A stretch of 64,000 nt of DNA from Burkholderia cepacia ATCC 25416. Lineage in GTDB: Bacteria; Pseudomonadota; Gammaproteobacteria; Burkholderiales; Burkholderiaceae. Both the position numbers and the translations under genes were made by a program. The stretch covers positions 1,302,001-1,366,000 of the forward strand of contig NZ_CP012981.1 of the NCBI RefSeq assembly GCF_001411495.1. The letters run 5' to 3'. Below, in pieces: positions 17,672 through 26,827 of the stretch (the first letter of the stretch is position 1; each line of letters begins with the position of its first letter). A model generated the notes under the pieces. It saw nothing but the letters and a program-made list of their open reading frames with translations, ran no database searches and was not told where the DNA came from.

Positions 17672-18562
17672 ATGTCGAACAAGACCCACGAAATCCGCCC
17701 GGAGCAGTCCGTCGAGCTGCTGAAGGAACTGCACATCCTCACCCGCGACGGGAAGCTGAACCAGGACAGCCGCCGCAAGCTGAAACAGGTCTATCACCTG
17801 TTCCAGTTCATCGAGCCGCTGCTTGCCGGCGTGCAGGCCGACCGTGGCAGCGTGACGCTCGTCGATCACGGCGCCGGCAAGTCGTATCTCGGCTTCATCC
17901 TGTACGACCTGTTCTTCAAGCAGCAGCCGGGGCACGGCACGGCGGCATTTGCGTCGCACGTGTACGGGATCGAGACCCGCGAGGAGCTGGTCACGCGTTC
18001 GGCCGAGCTCGCCGCGCGGCTCGGGTTCGGCGGCATGTCGTTCCTGAACCTGTCGGTCGCCGATTCGATCACGTCGCCGAAGCTGCCCGAAACGGTCGAC
18101 GTCGTCACCGCGCTGCATGCGTGCGACACGGCGACCGACGACGCGATCCGCTTCGCGCTCGCGAAGCGCGCGCAGCACATCGTGCTCGTGCCGTGCTGCC
18201 AGGCGGAAGTCGCGGGCGTGCTGCGCAAGAACAAGGGCAAATCGCTCGCGAACGCGCTGACGGAAGTGTGGCGGCATCCGCTGCATACGCGCGAATTCGG
18301 CAGCCAGATCACCAACGTGCTGCGCTGCCTGCAGCTCGAAGCGCACGGCTACCAGGTCAGCGTGACCGAGCTGGTCGGCTGGGAGCATTCGATGAAGAAC
18401 GAGCTGATCATCGCGCAGTACAAGAACCTGCCGCGTCGGCGGCCCGGCGAGCGGCTGAACGAGATCCTGGGGATGTTCGGGCTTGCCGAGCTGAACGCAC
18501 GTTTCTTCGTGCCGGAAGCCGCGGCGGCGGGCGGCGAGGTCGCGGAGCCGGCCGAAGGCTGA
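17672..18562 (+). CDS. SAM-dependent methyltransferase-like protein (Methyltransf_32 type)
   Basis: A 296-residue protein. The nucleotide-binding part reads TLVDHGAGKSYLGFILYD, followed by VVTALHACDTATDDAI and VLVPCCQAEVA, the DHGAGK/ALHACD/PCC pattern of the family with Methyltransf_32 domains. The target is unknown; relatives are often annotated only as SAM-dependent methyltransferases. The ATG at 17672 (MSNKTHEIRP) was preferred over 17651 because the conserved part starts there. It lies 89 bases after another methyltransferase gene in the same direction and may be cotranscribed. It converges on the DUF1415 gene. Confidence 0.75.
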   Translation: MSNKTHEIRPEQSVELLKELHILTRDGKLNQDSRRKLKQVYHLFQFIEPLLAGVQADRGSVTLVDHGAGKSYLGFILYDLFFKQQPGHGTAAFASHVYGIETREELVTRSAELAARLGFGGMSFLNLSVADSITSPKLPETVDVVTALHACDTATDDAIRFALAKRAQHIVLVPCCQAEVAGVLRKNKGKSLANALTEVWRHPLHTREFGSQITNVLRCLQLEAHGYQVSVTELVGWEHSMKNELIIAQYKNLPRRRPGERLNEILGMFGLAELNARFFVPEAAAAGGEVAEPAEG

Positions 18563-18590
18563 CGCGCGGGCGGCGGGCGCGCCACGCGGC

Positions 18591-18618
18591 GCACGTTGCA
18601 CGCCGCACGTTGCACGCC
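18591..18618. repeat. Two tandem copies of a 14-base repeat
   Basis: GCACGTTGCACGCC occurs twice back to back between two convergent genes. It is probably a replication-slippage duplication. Confidence 0.8.
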
Positions 18619-18621
18619 GCG

Positions 18622-19194
18622 TCAGACGTCGTCGCCCGGCCGGCGCATCCATTCGCGCCAGCCGTCGTGGCCGAGGCGGCGCAGTGTTTCCTGATTCCTT
18701 TCGTAGATCGCGGACGCGTCCGGGAACGCGTCGACCGCGCGCGCGATGCTGTCCTCGCGCAGCAGGTGCAGGATCGGATACGGCGCGCGGTTCGTGTAGT
18801 TCTCGATGTCGTCGGGCTCGCTGCCTTCGAACCGGTACTGCGGGTGGAAGCTCGCAATCTGCAGCACGCCGTCGAGCCGCAGTTGCCGCACCAGGCGGTC
18901 GGCAAAGAACAGCGCATCGTTGTAGTCGACGAAATCGGCGAACGCATGCGGGAAGATCAAGAGCGTCGTGTCGACCTGCTGCGGGTCGGCCGCGTCGAGC
19001 GCGCGCAGTTCCGTTTCGAGTTCGGCGAGCGCGTCTTCGAGCGTCGTCGCTTCGCTGATCGCGTAGCGCACCTGTTCCTTCACATAGACGCTTTTCGCGA
19101 ACGGGCACAGATTGAGCCCGATCACCGCGCGCGCGAGCCAGTGCCGCGTGGCGGCGAGGATGTCGTCATGCGATTCGGGGCGGGTGTCGGTCAT
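18622..19194 (-). CDS. DUF1415 family protein
   Basis: A 190-residue soluble protein. Conserved-looking parts are GLNLCPFAKSVYVKEQVRYA, LLIFPHAFADFVDYN, and the C-terminal ILHLLREDSIARAVDAFPDA. This matches the DUF1415 family, whose function is not known. The two residues that stand out are a conserved-looking Cys in LCPFA and the His in FPHAF. The ATG at 19194 (MTDTRPESH) was chosen; an upstream in-frame ATG gives an unusual Pro-rich extension. It lies downstream of the TetR gene in the same direction. Confidence 0.75.
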   Translation of the reverse strand: MTDTRPESHDDILAATRHWLARAVIGLNLCPFAKSVYVKEQVRYAISEATTLEDALAELETELRALDAADPQQVDTTLLIFPHAFADFVDYNDALFFADRLVRQLRLDGVLQIASFHPQYRFEGSEPDDIENYTNRAPYPILHLLREDSIARAVDAFPDASAIYERNQETLRRLGHDGWREWMRRPGDDV

Positions 19195-19270
19195 CGTGAA
19201 ACCAGTCGGGCGGAAGGGCGGCGAGGGCCGCATTGTAGCGGGCGCGCAGGGTGCGGACGCGCGCGGCCCG

Positions 19271-19891
19271 TCACGCGCACGCGGCTTCGATCAATTGCGT
19301 GACGAGCGCGGGCGCGGTGCCGATCGGCGTTTCGCCGTGCCGATAGGTCTGGCTCGCCGCGTAGATACCCTCGACCACCAGCGCGAGCGCATCGGCGAGC
19401 GCCTGCGGTTGCCGCGCGCCGGCGCCTTCGCAAAGCGCGACGAGCCGCTTCATCAACTGTTCCTTGTTCTGCGCGACGCGCTCGCGCGCCGGGTGCGATG
19501 CATCCGGAAACTCCGCCGCGACGTTGACGAACGGGCAGCCGCGATAGTCCTTCTGCGTCGCGCGCTCGGCCAGGTCGACGAAATACTGGATCAGTTGCGC
19601 CTTCGGCTGGCCCGGATGCTTCGCGGTGCTTGTGTCGAGACGCTCGAAGAAACACGCATCCATCCGCTCCAGATACGCGAGGATCAGGTCGTCCTTCGAC
19701 GAGAACTGCCGATACAGGCTCATCTTGTTGACGCCCGCGCGTTCCACGACCGCCTCGACGCCCACCGTCCGAACGCCTTCCCTGTAAAACAGCTCCTCGG
19801 CGGCGCGCAGCAGGTGCTCCTGCGCGGTGGCGCCGTCGATCGGCCGGCGCGTACGACGCGCCGGCGGTTTGGCGATCTCGATGCCCGACAT
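19271..19891 (-). CDS. TetR-family transcriptional regulator
   Basis: A 206-residue repressor with an N-terminal helix-turn-helix (HLLRAAEELFYREGVRTVG then VVERAGVNKMSLYRQFSSKD) and a helical ligand-binding C-terminal domain that includes YRGCPFVNVAAEFPD, typical of the YxxCPF group. The ATG at 19891 has GAGG seven bases upstream; a second ATG at 19909 is less well placed. It is divergent from an MFS transporter gene, and the intervening DNA carries two near-identical inverted operator-like sites. It probably represses the transporter and itself. Confidence 0.9.
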   Translation of the reverse strand: MSGIEIAKPPARRTRRPIDGATAQEHLLRAAEELFYREGVRTVGVEAVVERAGVNKMSLYRQFSSKDDLILAYLERMDACFFERLDTSTAKHPGQPKAQLIQYFVDLAERATQKDYRGCPFVNVAAEFPDASHPARERVAQNKEQLMKRLVALCEGAGARQPQALADALALVVEGIYAASQTYRHGETPIGTAPALVTQLIEAACA

Positions 19892-19925
19892 GATGACCCT
19901 CGACTGCATATTGGATTGCTTGACA

Positions 19926-19977
19926 TGTTACCGATTGGTCACTACGATCGCAACACACTTGTGACCGGTCGGTAACA
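19926..19977. promoter_or_regulatory. Paired TetR-type operators between divergent genes
   Basis: TGTTACCGATTGGTCAC (19926-19942) and GTGACCGGTCGGTAACA (19961-19977) are inverted copies matching at 15 of 17 positions, 18 bases apart. Each half is itself a quasi-palindrome of the form ACCGAYYGGT. The location 35 bases before the TetR gene and upstream of the MFS gene suits co-repression of both. Confidence 0.75.
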
Positions 19978-20111
19978 ATGCCGACCGGATCGACAGACAA
20001 ATGCCAAGCGTCGGCCCGGGTCAGCCGATGCAGCGTGCGGCGGAGGTGGCCTGGCTGGGTGGGGCGGAGCGGGCGCGGAGGCGTCGGCGCCGCCAACTGG
20101 AGAACGCGAAG

Positions 20112-21395
20112 ATGAACTGGGCGGTGACACGAATCGGCGGGCGCTTCCACTACGGATGGCTCGCGGCGGCGGTGGTATTCCTGATCCTGCTGGCGGCCGC
20201 CGGCACGCGCGCGACGCCGAGCGTGCTGATGGTGCCGCTCGAACGCGAGCTCGGCTGGAGCCGCGCGGCGATTTCGCTGGCGATCTCGGTGAACATCGCG
20301 CTGTATGGCCTGACCGGCCCGTTCGCGGCCGCCGCGATGCAGCGCTTCGGGCTGCGCCCGACCATCCTCACCGCGCTCGTGACGATGAGCGCGGGCGTCG
20401 CGCTGTCGTCGATGATGACGCAGAGCTGGCAGATGGTGGTGATCTGGGGCCTGATGGTCGGCTGCTCGACGGGTGTCGTCGCGCTGACGCTGTCCGCGAC
20501 CTTCGTCACGCGCTGGTTCCATGCGCGGCGCGGCCTCGTGATGGGGATCCTGACCGCGAGCACGGCCACCGGCCAGCTCGTGTTCCTGCCGATGCTCGCG
20601 GCGATCGCGCAGCGCCACGGCTGGCGGCCGGTCGTGCTGGTCGTCGCGGTGGCGGCCGCGATCGTGATTCCGCTCGTTGCGTTCCTGTTGCCCGAGCGGC
20701 CGGCCGACGTGCAGCTGCGCCCTTACGGCGAGCCGGCCGATGCGCCGCCCGCGCCCGATGCGACCAAGGAGAACCCGCTCGCGGTCGCGTTCCGTACGCT
20801 GCTGACGGCGAGCCGCTCGCGCGATTTCTGGCTGCTGTTCTTCAGCTTCTTCATTTGCGGCGCGAGCACCAACGGTTACGTCGGCACGCACCTGATCGCG
20901 ATGTGCAGCGACTACGGGATGACGGAAGTGCAGGGCGCATCGCTGCTCGCCGCGATGGGCGTGTTCGACCTGTTCGGCACGACGCTGTCGGGCTGGTTGT
21001 CCGACCGCTACGACAATCGCGTGCTGCTGTTCTGGTACTACGGGCTGCGCGGGCTGTCGCTGATCTACCTGCCGCATGCGTTCGGGATCGATTTCTTCGG
21101 GCTGCCGCTGTTCGCGATGTTCTACGGGCTCGACTGGATCGCGACCGTGCCGCCGACCGTGCGGCTCGCGACCGACGTGTTCGGCAAGGCCGCGGCGCCG
21201 GTCGTGTTCGGCTGGATCGTCGCCGGCCACCAGCTCGGCGCGGCGTTCGCGGCGCTCGGCGCAGGGCTGCTGCGCGCGAGCCTCGGCACCTACACGATCG
21301 CATCGATGATTTCGGGCGGGCTGTGCATCTTCGGCGCGCTGATCGTGCTGCGCATCAACCGCGGCCCGTCGCGCGCGGCTGCGCAGGCGGCCTGA
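20112..21395 (+). CDS. MFS transporter
   Basis: A 427-residue inner-membrane protein with about twelve hydrophobic helices and a central loop near residues 205-230. The MFS helix 2-3 loop signature appears only in weak form. It resembles the monocarboxylate/oxalate-formate antiporter-like branch (N-terminal HYGWLAAAVVFLILLAAAGTR). Substrate unknown. The start MNWAVTRIGG at 20112 has GGAG about ten bases upstream; upstream in-frame ATGs would add an Arg-rich tail covering the promoter region. Likely repressed by the adjacent TetR protein. Confidence 0.85.
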   Translation: MNWAVTRIGGRFHYGWLAAAVVFLILLAAAGTRATPSVLMVPLERELGWSRAAISLAISVNIALYGLTGPFAAAAMQRFGLRPTILTALVTMSAGVALSSMMTQSWQMVVIWGLMVGCSTGVVALTLSATFVTRWFHARRGLVMGILTASTATGQLVFLPMLAAIAQRHGWRPVVLVVAVAAAIVIPLVAFLLPERPADVQLRPYGEPADAPPAPDATKENPLAVAFRTLLTASRSRDFWLLFFSFFICGASTNGYVGTHLIAMCSDYGMTEVQGASLLAAMGVFDLFGTTLSGWLSDRYDNRVLLFWYYGLRGLSLIYLPHAFGIDFFGLPLFAMFYGLDWIATVPPTVRLATDVFGKAAAPVVFGWIVAGHQLGAAFAALGAGLLRASLGTYTIASMISGGLCIFGALIVLRINRGPSRAAAQAA

Positions 21396-21560
21396 TCGCG
21401 GCAAGCCGGCAGTCCGGCCGGCCCGCGCGGCAGGCGGCCGGCCAATGCACGCACGGAGATTTGCATAGCTCGGCAGGATCGGGCGCGGATCGGCTCAAGC
21501 GGGTATGCTTGCGGTTCGCCAGGCGTTCGCGCCCCTTCATCGATGTCAGCGAGGATCCGC

Positions 21561-22166
21561 ATGTCCGTCAAACCTGCTCCCACCACTGTTTCGATTCACG
21601 ATCTGATCGCGGGCCGCTGGAGCCCGCGCGCGTATTCGGATGAACCCGTCAGCGCCGGCGATCTGCACGCGGTGCTCGAAGCTGCCCGCTGGGCACCGTC
21701 TGCGTACAACGCGCAGCCGTGGCGCTTCATCGTATTCGACCGCACGCAGGACGAAGACGCATTCAAGCGCGCGTTCGCGACGCTGGTGCCGTTCAACCAG
21801 GGCTGGAATGCGCCGGCGCCGGTGCTGATCGCCGTGACCGCGCATACGCTCACGCCGAAGGGGGAACCGGCACCGACCGCGCTGTACGACGCGGGCGCCG
21901 CCGCGATGTCGCTGGTGCTGCAGGCGCACGCGCTGGGCCTGGCTGCCCACCAGATGAGCGGCTTCGACGCGAAGGCGTTCCGCGACGCGTTTGCGATCCC
22001 GGCCGACGTCGCGATTCCGGCGATCATCTCGCTCGGCCACTACGGCAACGTCGACAAGCTCGATCCCGTGCTGCGCGATCGCGAGAAGGCGCCGCGCACG
22101 CGTCATGCGATCGGCGAGGTCGTCTATGCGGGCGCGTGGAAGAAGGGCTTCGACGCGGCGGCCTGA
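21561..22166 (+). CDS. Nitroreductase family protein
   Basis: A 201-residue FMN-dependent reductase-like protein. The FMN-binding stretch RWSPRAYSDEP near the N-terminus, ARWAPSAYNAQPWRF (FMN and substrate pocket), and a C-terminal SLGHYG segment are typical of the small nitroreductase family. The physiological substrate is unknown. The ATG at 21561 has GAGG seven bases upstream and was preferred to one six codons earlier. It stands alone, downstream of the MFS gene. Confidence 0.88.
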   Translation: MSVKPAPTTVSIHDLIAGRWSPRAYSDEPVSAGDLHAVLEAARWAPSAYNAQPWRFIVFDRTQDEDAFKRAFATLVPFNQGWNAPAPVLIAVTAHTLTPKGEPAPTALYDAGAAAMSLVLQAHALGLAAHQMSGFDAKAFRDAFAIPADVAIPAIISLGHYGNVDKLDPVLRDREKAPRTRHAIGEVVYAGAWKKGFDAAA

Positions 22167-22352
22167 CCTGCCTGGAGGGGGCTGCGTCGCGCATCCCGTC
22201 CGCCTGTCTTCCCGGCGCGCCCGTCTGCGCGCCGTCGCCACCGGGGCCCGCTGCGCGGCACCGGTGGCCGGCCCCGGTTGTGATCCCGCGGGCTTCATGT
22301 TAAAAAGCCCGTCCTTTCCGTTTTCGCGCCGGCCCTGCTGCGGCAATTTCCC

Positions 22353-23603
22353 ATGACTTACTGCGCGATCGATTTCGGCACGTCCAATTCCGCCGTGGCG
22401 CTGCCCGACGGCGATGGCATGCGCCTCGCGCCCGTCGAGGGCGACCACCTGACGCTGCCCACCGCGATCTTCTTCAACAACGACGAAGAGACGGTCGAAT
22501 ACGGCCGTGCGGCGCTGGCTTCCTACATCGACGGTTTCGACGGCCGGCTGATGCGCTCGATGAAGAGCATTCTCGGCTCGCCGCTCGCGGAAACGACGAC
22601 CGACCTCGGCGACGGCAGCGCGATCGCGTACACCGACATCATCGCGCGCTTCCTGACGCACCTGAAGCACAAGGCCGAAACCCGCGCGGCTGCGCCGATC
22701 GGTCGTGCGGTGCTCGGCCGGCCCGTGTTCTTCGTCGACGACGATCCGCGCGCCGACCGCCTTGCACAGGACCAGCTCGAGGCTGCCGCGCGGTCGGTCG
22801 GCTTCACGGACGTTCAATTTCAGTACGAACCGATCGCGGCCGCGTTCGACTACGAGTCGCGCCAGCAGGCGGAGCGCCTCGTGCTCGTCGCCGACATCGG
22901 CGGCGGCACGTCCGACTTCTCGCTGGTGCGCGTCGGGCCCGAGCGGATGGCGCGGCTCGAGCGCAAGGACGACGTGCTGGCCCACCACGGCGTGCACGTC
23001 GCGGGCACCGACTACGACCGGCGTGTCGAGCTGGCCGCGATCCTGCCCGCATTCGGCTACCGTTCGCTCGATCCCGAAGGGCGCGAGCTGCCGAACAAGA
23101 TCTACTTCGATCTCGCGACCTGGCACCTGATCAACACGGTCTACACGCCGAAGCGGCTCGGCGAGCTGAAGCTGATGAAGCACCTGTACCGCGATGTGCA
23201 GCAGTACGACCGGCTCACGAGCGTGGTCGAGCAGCGGCTCGGGCATGCGTTGATGGCGCGCGCGGAGGAAGCGAAGATCGGCGTCGCGGCGGGCGGGGAG
23301 ACGATGATCGACCTGAACGACGTGGAAGAGGATCTGCAGATCGCGTTCGACGCCGAGCGCCTCGTCGATGCGAGCCGCGACGACACCGCCCGCATCGTCG
23401 ATGCCGCGCGCGAGACGGTGCGGCTGGCGGGTGTCGCGCCGCGCGACGTCGGCGCACTGTATTTCACCGGCGGCTCGACGGGGCTCGCGTTCCTGTCGGG
23501 TGCGCTCGCGGGTGCGTTCCCGGATGCGCAGCCGGTGTTCGGCGACCGCCTCGCGAGTGTCGCGACGGGTCTCGGCATTCACGCGCAGCGCTTGTTCGGC
23601 TGA
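22353..23603 (+). CDS. Hsp70-family protein, YegD-like
   Basis: A 416-residue protein with the actin/Hsp70 ATPase fold. Phosphate-1 is IDFGTSNSAVAL at residues ~5-16, phosphate-2 is VADIGGGTSDFSL, and the adenosine motif is YFTGGSTGLAFLSG near the C-terminus. Length covers the nucleotide-binding domain only; the DnaK substrate-binding domain and lid are absent, as in E. coli YegD. The role is unknown. It converges on cspA with a shared strong terminator. Confidence 0.88.
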   Translation: MTYCAIDFGTSNSAVALPDGDGMRLAPVEGDHLTLPTAIFFNNDEETVEYGRAALASYIDGFDGRLMRSMKSILGSPLAETTTDLGDGSAIAYTDIIARFLTHLKHKAETRAAAPIGRAVLGRPVFFVDDDPRADRLAQDQLEAAARSVGFTDVQFQYEPIAAAFDYESRQQAERLVLVADIGGGTSDFSLVRVGPERMARLERKDDVLAHHGVHVAGTDYDRRVELAAILPAFGYRSLDPEGRELPNKIYFDLATWHLINTVYTPKRLGELKLMKHLYRDVQQYDRLTSVVEQRLGHALMARAEEAKIGVAAGGETMIDLNDVEEDLQIAFDAERLVDASRDDTARIVDAARETVRLAGVAPRDVGALYFTGGSTGLAFLSGALAGAFPDAQPVFGDRLASVATGLGIHAQRLFG

Positions 23604-23652
23604 ATGCGGGCGGCTGAAAGGCCGTCATGCCGGGCGACCGGCGCCGAAAAAC

Positions 23653-23681
23653 AAAAAGCCCCGCCGAAGCGGGGCTTTTTT
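23653..23681. terminator. Bidirectional Rho-independent terminator (yegD-like / cspA)
   Basis: GCCCCGC/GCGGGGC stem with a CGAA loop, flanked by A-run and T-run on either side, so it works in both directions between the convergent genes. Confidence 0.9.
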
Positions 23682-23702
23682 ACACGAATAATCGCGCCAA
23701 GC

Positions 23703-23906
23703 TTAGACCGGACGGATGTTCGCAGCTTGCAGACCCTTCGGGCCCGTCTTCACTTCGAATTCAACCTTCTGGTTTTCTTGCAGCGTCTTGAAGCCTTCGA
23801 CGCGGATTTCCGAGAAGTGCGCGAACAGATCGTCGCCGCCGCCTTCCGGGGTGATGAAGCCGAAGCCCTTTGCGTCATTGAACCACTTGACGGTACCGGT
23901 TGCCAT
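23703..23906 (-). CDS. cspA: Cold-shock protein, CspA family
   Basis: A 67-residue single cold-shock domain with RNP1 KGFGFITPE and RNP2 DLFAHFSEI. It binds single-stranded RNA and DNA and acts as an RNA chaperone. AGGA lies before the start codon. The upstream region is long and A+T-rich, consistent with the long structured 5' leader usual for csp genes. Which csp paralogue this is, and whether it is cold-induced, cannot be told. Confidence 0.95.
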   Translation of the reverse strand: MATGTVKWFNDAKGFGFITPEGGGDDLFAHFSEIRVEGFKTLQENQKVEFEVKTGPKGLQAANIRPV

Positions 23907-24326
23907 GTTACTTGTTCCTAAAAAGATAAAACGGGGCCGAAGCCCATGGTGTGCGGAAAATCAAGGAAGGGGTAATAGGACCAACCGGAGTACCGTTGAT
24001 GGGCGAACTACGAAAGAACCAATTCACTCGCCACTTGAAATCCTGCGAAGTCCTTTATACGGCTTATCACCCGCGTGGTCAACCGTATTTCCATGGACTC
24101 AGGGTTATTGCGTATATCAGGTTTACAAAGCTTGCAAACGATGCGAATTTTTTGTAGGGGCCGAACGATTTTGGCGCCACGCTTGAGGTGCAACCGTTAA
24201 ACTACGCGCCGCGCGGACGGGTTGCCCTGATCGGGTGACGCGTCCCCCCAAGAATGCGTGCGCGGTGCAGTCCGAGCCGATCCCGGACCGCGGGCCGACC
24301 ATGCTTTTTGAGACACAGGAGAGGAT
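23907..24326. other. Divergent intergenic region (cspA leader and permease promoter)
   Basis: About 420 bases of lower GC. No convincing coding region: the short frames present on both strands lack a ribosome site and family features. It probably contains the cspA 5' leader and promoter (a TTGCAA...TATACG-like pair is present on the minus strand near 24110-24140, non-ideal spacing) and the promoter of the permease. Confidence 0.5.
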
Positions 24327-25925
24327 GTGAAGAGTTCTATTCAACGGAACATCGGCCCGTTTGCATTGATGCTGACGGGGCTGGGTTCGATTATCGGCTC
24401 GGGCTGGCTGTTCGGCGCCTGGAAGGCCGCAAAGATCGCCGGTCCGGCAGCGATCTGCGCATGGATCATCGGCGCGGTCGTGATTCTCGCGATTGCACTG
24501 ACGTACGCGGAACTGGGCGCGATGTTCCCCGAGTCGGGCGGCATGGTGCGCTACGCGCGCTACTCGCATGGCTCGCTGGTCGGCTTCATCAGCGCGTGGG
24601 CGAACTGGATCGCGATCGTATCCGTGATCCCGATCGAGGCTGAAGCGTCGATCCAGTACATGAGCACGTGGCCGTATCCGTGGGCGCATGCGCTATTCGT
24701 AAACGGCGAGCTGACGACACCCGGCCTGCTGCTGTCGGCCGTGCTGGTCGTCATCTACTTCTTGCTGAATTACTGGGGCGTGAAGGCGTTTGCCCGGGCG
24801 AACACCACGATCACGATCTTCAAGTTCCTGATCCCCGGCCTCACGATCCTCGGCCTGATGCTGACGAGCTACCATCCGGAAAACCTCGGCACCGCATCCA
24901 ATGCAAGCTTTGCGCCGTACGGCTGGTCGGCGGTGCTGACCGCGGTCGCGACAAGCGGCATCGTGTTCGCGTTCAACGGCTTCCAGAGCCCGGTGAACCT
25001 CGCGGGCGAAGCGCGCAACCCGTCGCGCAGCGTGCCGTTCGCGGTGATCACGTCGATCCTGATCGCGCTCGTGATCTACGTACTGCTGCAGATGGCGTAC
25101 ATCGGCTCGGTGAATCCGGCTGACGTCGCGCAGGGCTGGTCGCACTTCAACTTCAAGTCGCCGTTCGCCGAACTGGCGATCGCGCTGAACCTGAACTGGC
25201 TCGCGATCCTGCTGTACGTCGACGCGTTCGTCAGCCCGAGCGGCACCGGCACGACGTACATGGCGACCACCACCCGCATGATCTACGCGATGGAGCGCAA
25301 CAACACGATGCCGAAGATGTTCGGCAACGTGCACCCGCTCTACGGCGTGCCGCGCCAGGCGATGTGGTTCAACCTGCTGGTCTCGTTCATCTTCCTGTTC
25401 TTCTTCCGCGGCTGGAGCTCGCTCGCGGCGGTGATCTCGGTTGCGACGGTGATCTCGTACCTGACCGGCCCGATCAGCCTGATGGCGCTGCGCCGTTCGG
25501 CGACCGACATCGAGCGTCCGCTGTCGATTCCGCTGATGAAGCTGATCGCGCCGTTCGCGTTCGTCTGCGCGTCGCTGATCCTCTACTGGGCGAAGTGGCC
25601 GCTGACGGGCGAGATCATCCTGCTGATGATCGTCGCGCTGCCGGTGTACTTCTACTTCCAGGCGAAGTCGGGCTGGACCGGCTGGGGTGCCGACCTGAAG
25701 GCCGCATGGTGGCTGGTCGCGTACCTGCCGACGATGGCCGTGCTGTCGCTGATCGGCAGCAAGGAGTTCGGCGGTTACGGCGTGCTGCCGTACGGCTGGG
25801 ACATGCTGATCGTCGCCGCAATCTCGCTGGTGTTCTACTTCTGGGGCGTGAATACCGGCTACCGGACCCAGTATCTCGACGAGCGTGAATCGCACGACGA
25901 GATCCTCGAGGGGGTCGGTGCCTGA
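24327..25925 (+). CDS. APC-family amino-acid permease (YveA/aspartate-symporter-like)
   Basis: A 532-residue inner-membrane transporter with about 14 hydrophobic helices. Helix 1 carries the APC unwound-helix motif GLGSIIGSGWLFGA, and GLVG-like loops and the ATTTRMIYAMERN stretch are typical of the superfamily. The N-terminal sequence and length resemble the aspartate:proton symporter YveA branch, so acidic amino-acid uptake is a reasonable guess. An AGGAGAGG ribosome site precedes the start. It is monocistronic, with a strong terminator downstream. Confidence 0.85.
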   Translation: MKSSIQRNIGPFALMLTGLGSIIGSGWLFGAWKAAKIAGPAAICAWIIGAVVILAIALTYAELGAMFPESGGMVRYARYSHGSLVGFISAWANWIAIVSVIPIEAEASIQYMSTWPYPWAHALFVNGELTTPGLLLSAVLVVIYFLLNYWGVKAFARANTTITIFKFLIPGLTILGLMLTSYHPENLGTASNASFAPYGWSAVLTAVATSGIVFAFNGFQSPVNLAGEARNPSRSVPFAVITSILIALVIYVLLQMAYIGSVNPADVAQGWSHFNFKSPFAELAIALNLNWLAILLYVDAFVSPSGTGTTYMATTTRMIYAMERNNTMPKMFGNVHPLYGVPRQAMWFNLLVSFIFLFFFRGWSSLAAVISVATVISYLTGPISLMALRRSATDIERPLSIPLMKLIAPFAFVCASLILYWAKWPLTGEIILLMIVALPVYFYFQAKSGWTGWGADLKAAWWLVAYLPTMAVLSLIGSKEFGGYGVLPYGWDMLIVAAISLVFYFWGVNTGYRTQYLDERESHDEILEGVGA

Positions 25926-25970
25926 CGCGTGACCTGTCGCCGGATTCGGCGGCGGCAGCCAGCAGCGGAA

Positions 25971-26005
25971 AAAAGCCCGCCCGAGCGATGCTCGGGCGGG
26001 CTTTT
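25971..26005. terminator. Bidirectional Rho-independent terminator
   Basis: Perfect 16-base stem AAAAGCCCGCCCGAGC with a 3-base loop, flanked by A/T runs, shared by the permease and the convergent dioxygenase gene. Confidence 0.95.
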
Positions 26006-26035
26006 TATTGGCGCTCGACGGTTGCCGCGCGACGC

Positions 26036-26827
26036 TCAGGCGGCCGCGCTCGCGAACACGTAGTTCGTCATCGCGAGCACGCGCTGGTACGTGCCGAGCG
26101 ACTGGATGCCAAGCTGGTAGTCGTTGTCCGCCGCGCCGAGCGCCGTGAACACCGGCAGCAGATGCTCGTCGGTCGGATGCATCAGCGCGGCATGCGGCGC
26201 CTGCCGACGGTAGTCGAGCAGCGCGTCGACGTCGCGCGCGGCCAGTTTCGCCTCGAACCAGTCGGTGAATTCCGCGACGCGCGGGTCCGCGTCTTCCGGT
26301 GCCGCACCGAAATCGGCGGCGCGCAGGTTGTGTGTGATCTGGCCGGAGCCGATCACCATCACGCCTTCGTCGCGCAGCGGTCGCAGCGCGCGGCCGAGCG
26401 CGAAGTGGTGTGCAGCATCCGCCCGCGGCTGGATCGACAGCTGTGCCACCGGCACGTCGGCTTCCGGGAACATCAGCAGCATCGGTACCCACGCGCCGTG
26501 GTCGAGGCCGTGCTCGGTCGTCGCGGTGGCGATGCCGGCCGCATTCAGCAGTCCGGCCGCGCGCTCGGCGACGTCGGGCGCGCCGGGCGCCGGGTAGCGG
26601 ATGTCGTACAGCGCCTGCGGAAAGCCGTAGAAGTCGTGGATCGTTTCAGGATGCGCGGCGACGCTGGCGACGGGACGCTGCGTGCCCCAATGCGCGGACA
26701 GCATCAGTACCGCGCGCGGGCGCGGCAATTCGGCGCCAAGGTGGGTGAACGCGCCGGACGGCAGCGTCGGGTCGATCGGCAGCGTCGGGGCGCCGTGGGA
26801 CAGGTAGAGCGAAGGCAAGCGGTTCAT
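26036..26827 (-). CDS. DODA-type extradiol aromatic ring-opening dioxygenase (YgiD-like)
   Basis: A 263-residue protein of the LigB/4,5-DOPA dioxygenase family. The N-terminal LSHGAPTL histidine, SAHWGTQRP, the EHGLDHGAWVP segment and the late SIQPRADAAHHF region supply the expected non-heme metal ligands. Bacterial members such as YgiD can open the DOPA ring in vitro; the natural substrate here is unknown. The ATG at 26827 (MNRLPSLYLSHG) matches the family start. It is monocistronic. Confidence 0.88.
   Translation of the reverse strand: MNRLPSLYLSHGAPTLPIDPTLPSGAFTHLGAELPRPRAVLMLSAHWGTQRPVASVAAHPETIHDFYGFPQALYDIRYPAPGAPDVAERAAGLLNAAGIATATTEHGLDHGAWVPMLLMFPEADVPVAQLSIQPRADAAHHFALGRALRPLRDEGVMVIGSGQITHNLRAADFGAAPEDADPRVAEFTDWFEAKLAARDVDALLDYRRQAPHAALMHPTDEHLLPVFTALGAADNDYQLGIQSLGTYQRVLAMTNYVFASAAA

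Noticed and set aside
23951..24157. Short frames on both strands in the cspA-permease gap
   Set aside because: No ribosome site or recognisable features, and the region fits a cspA leader and promoters better.
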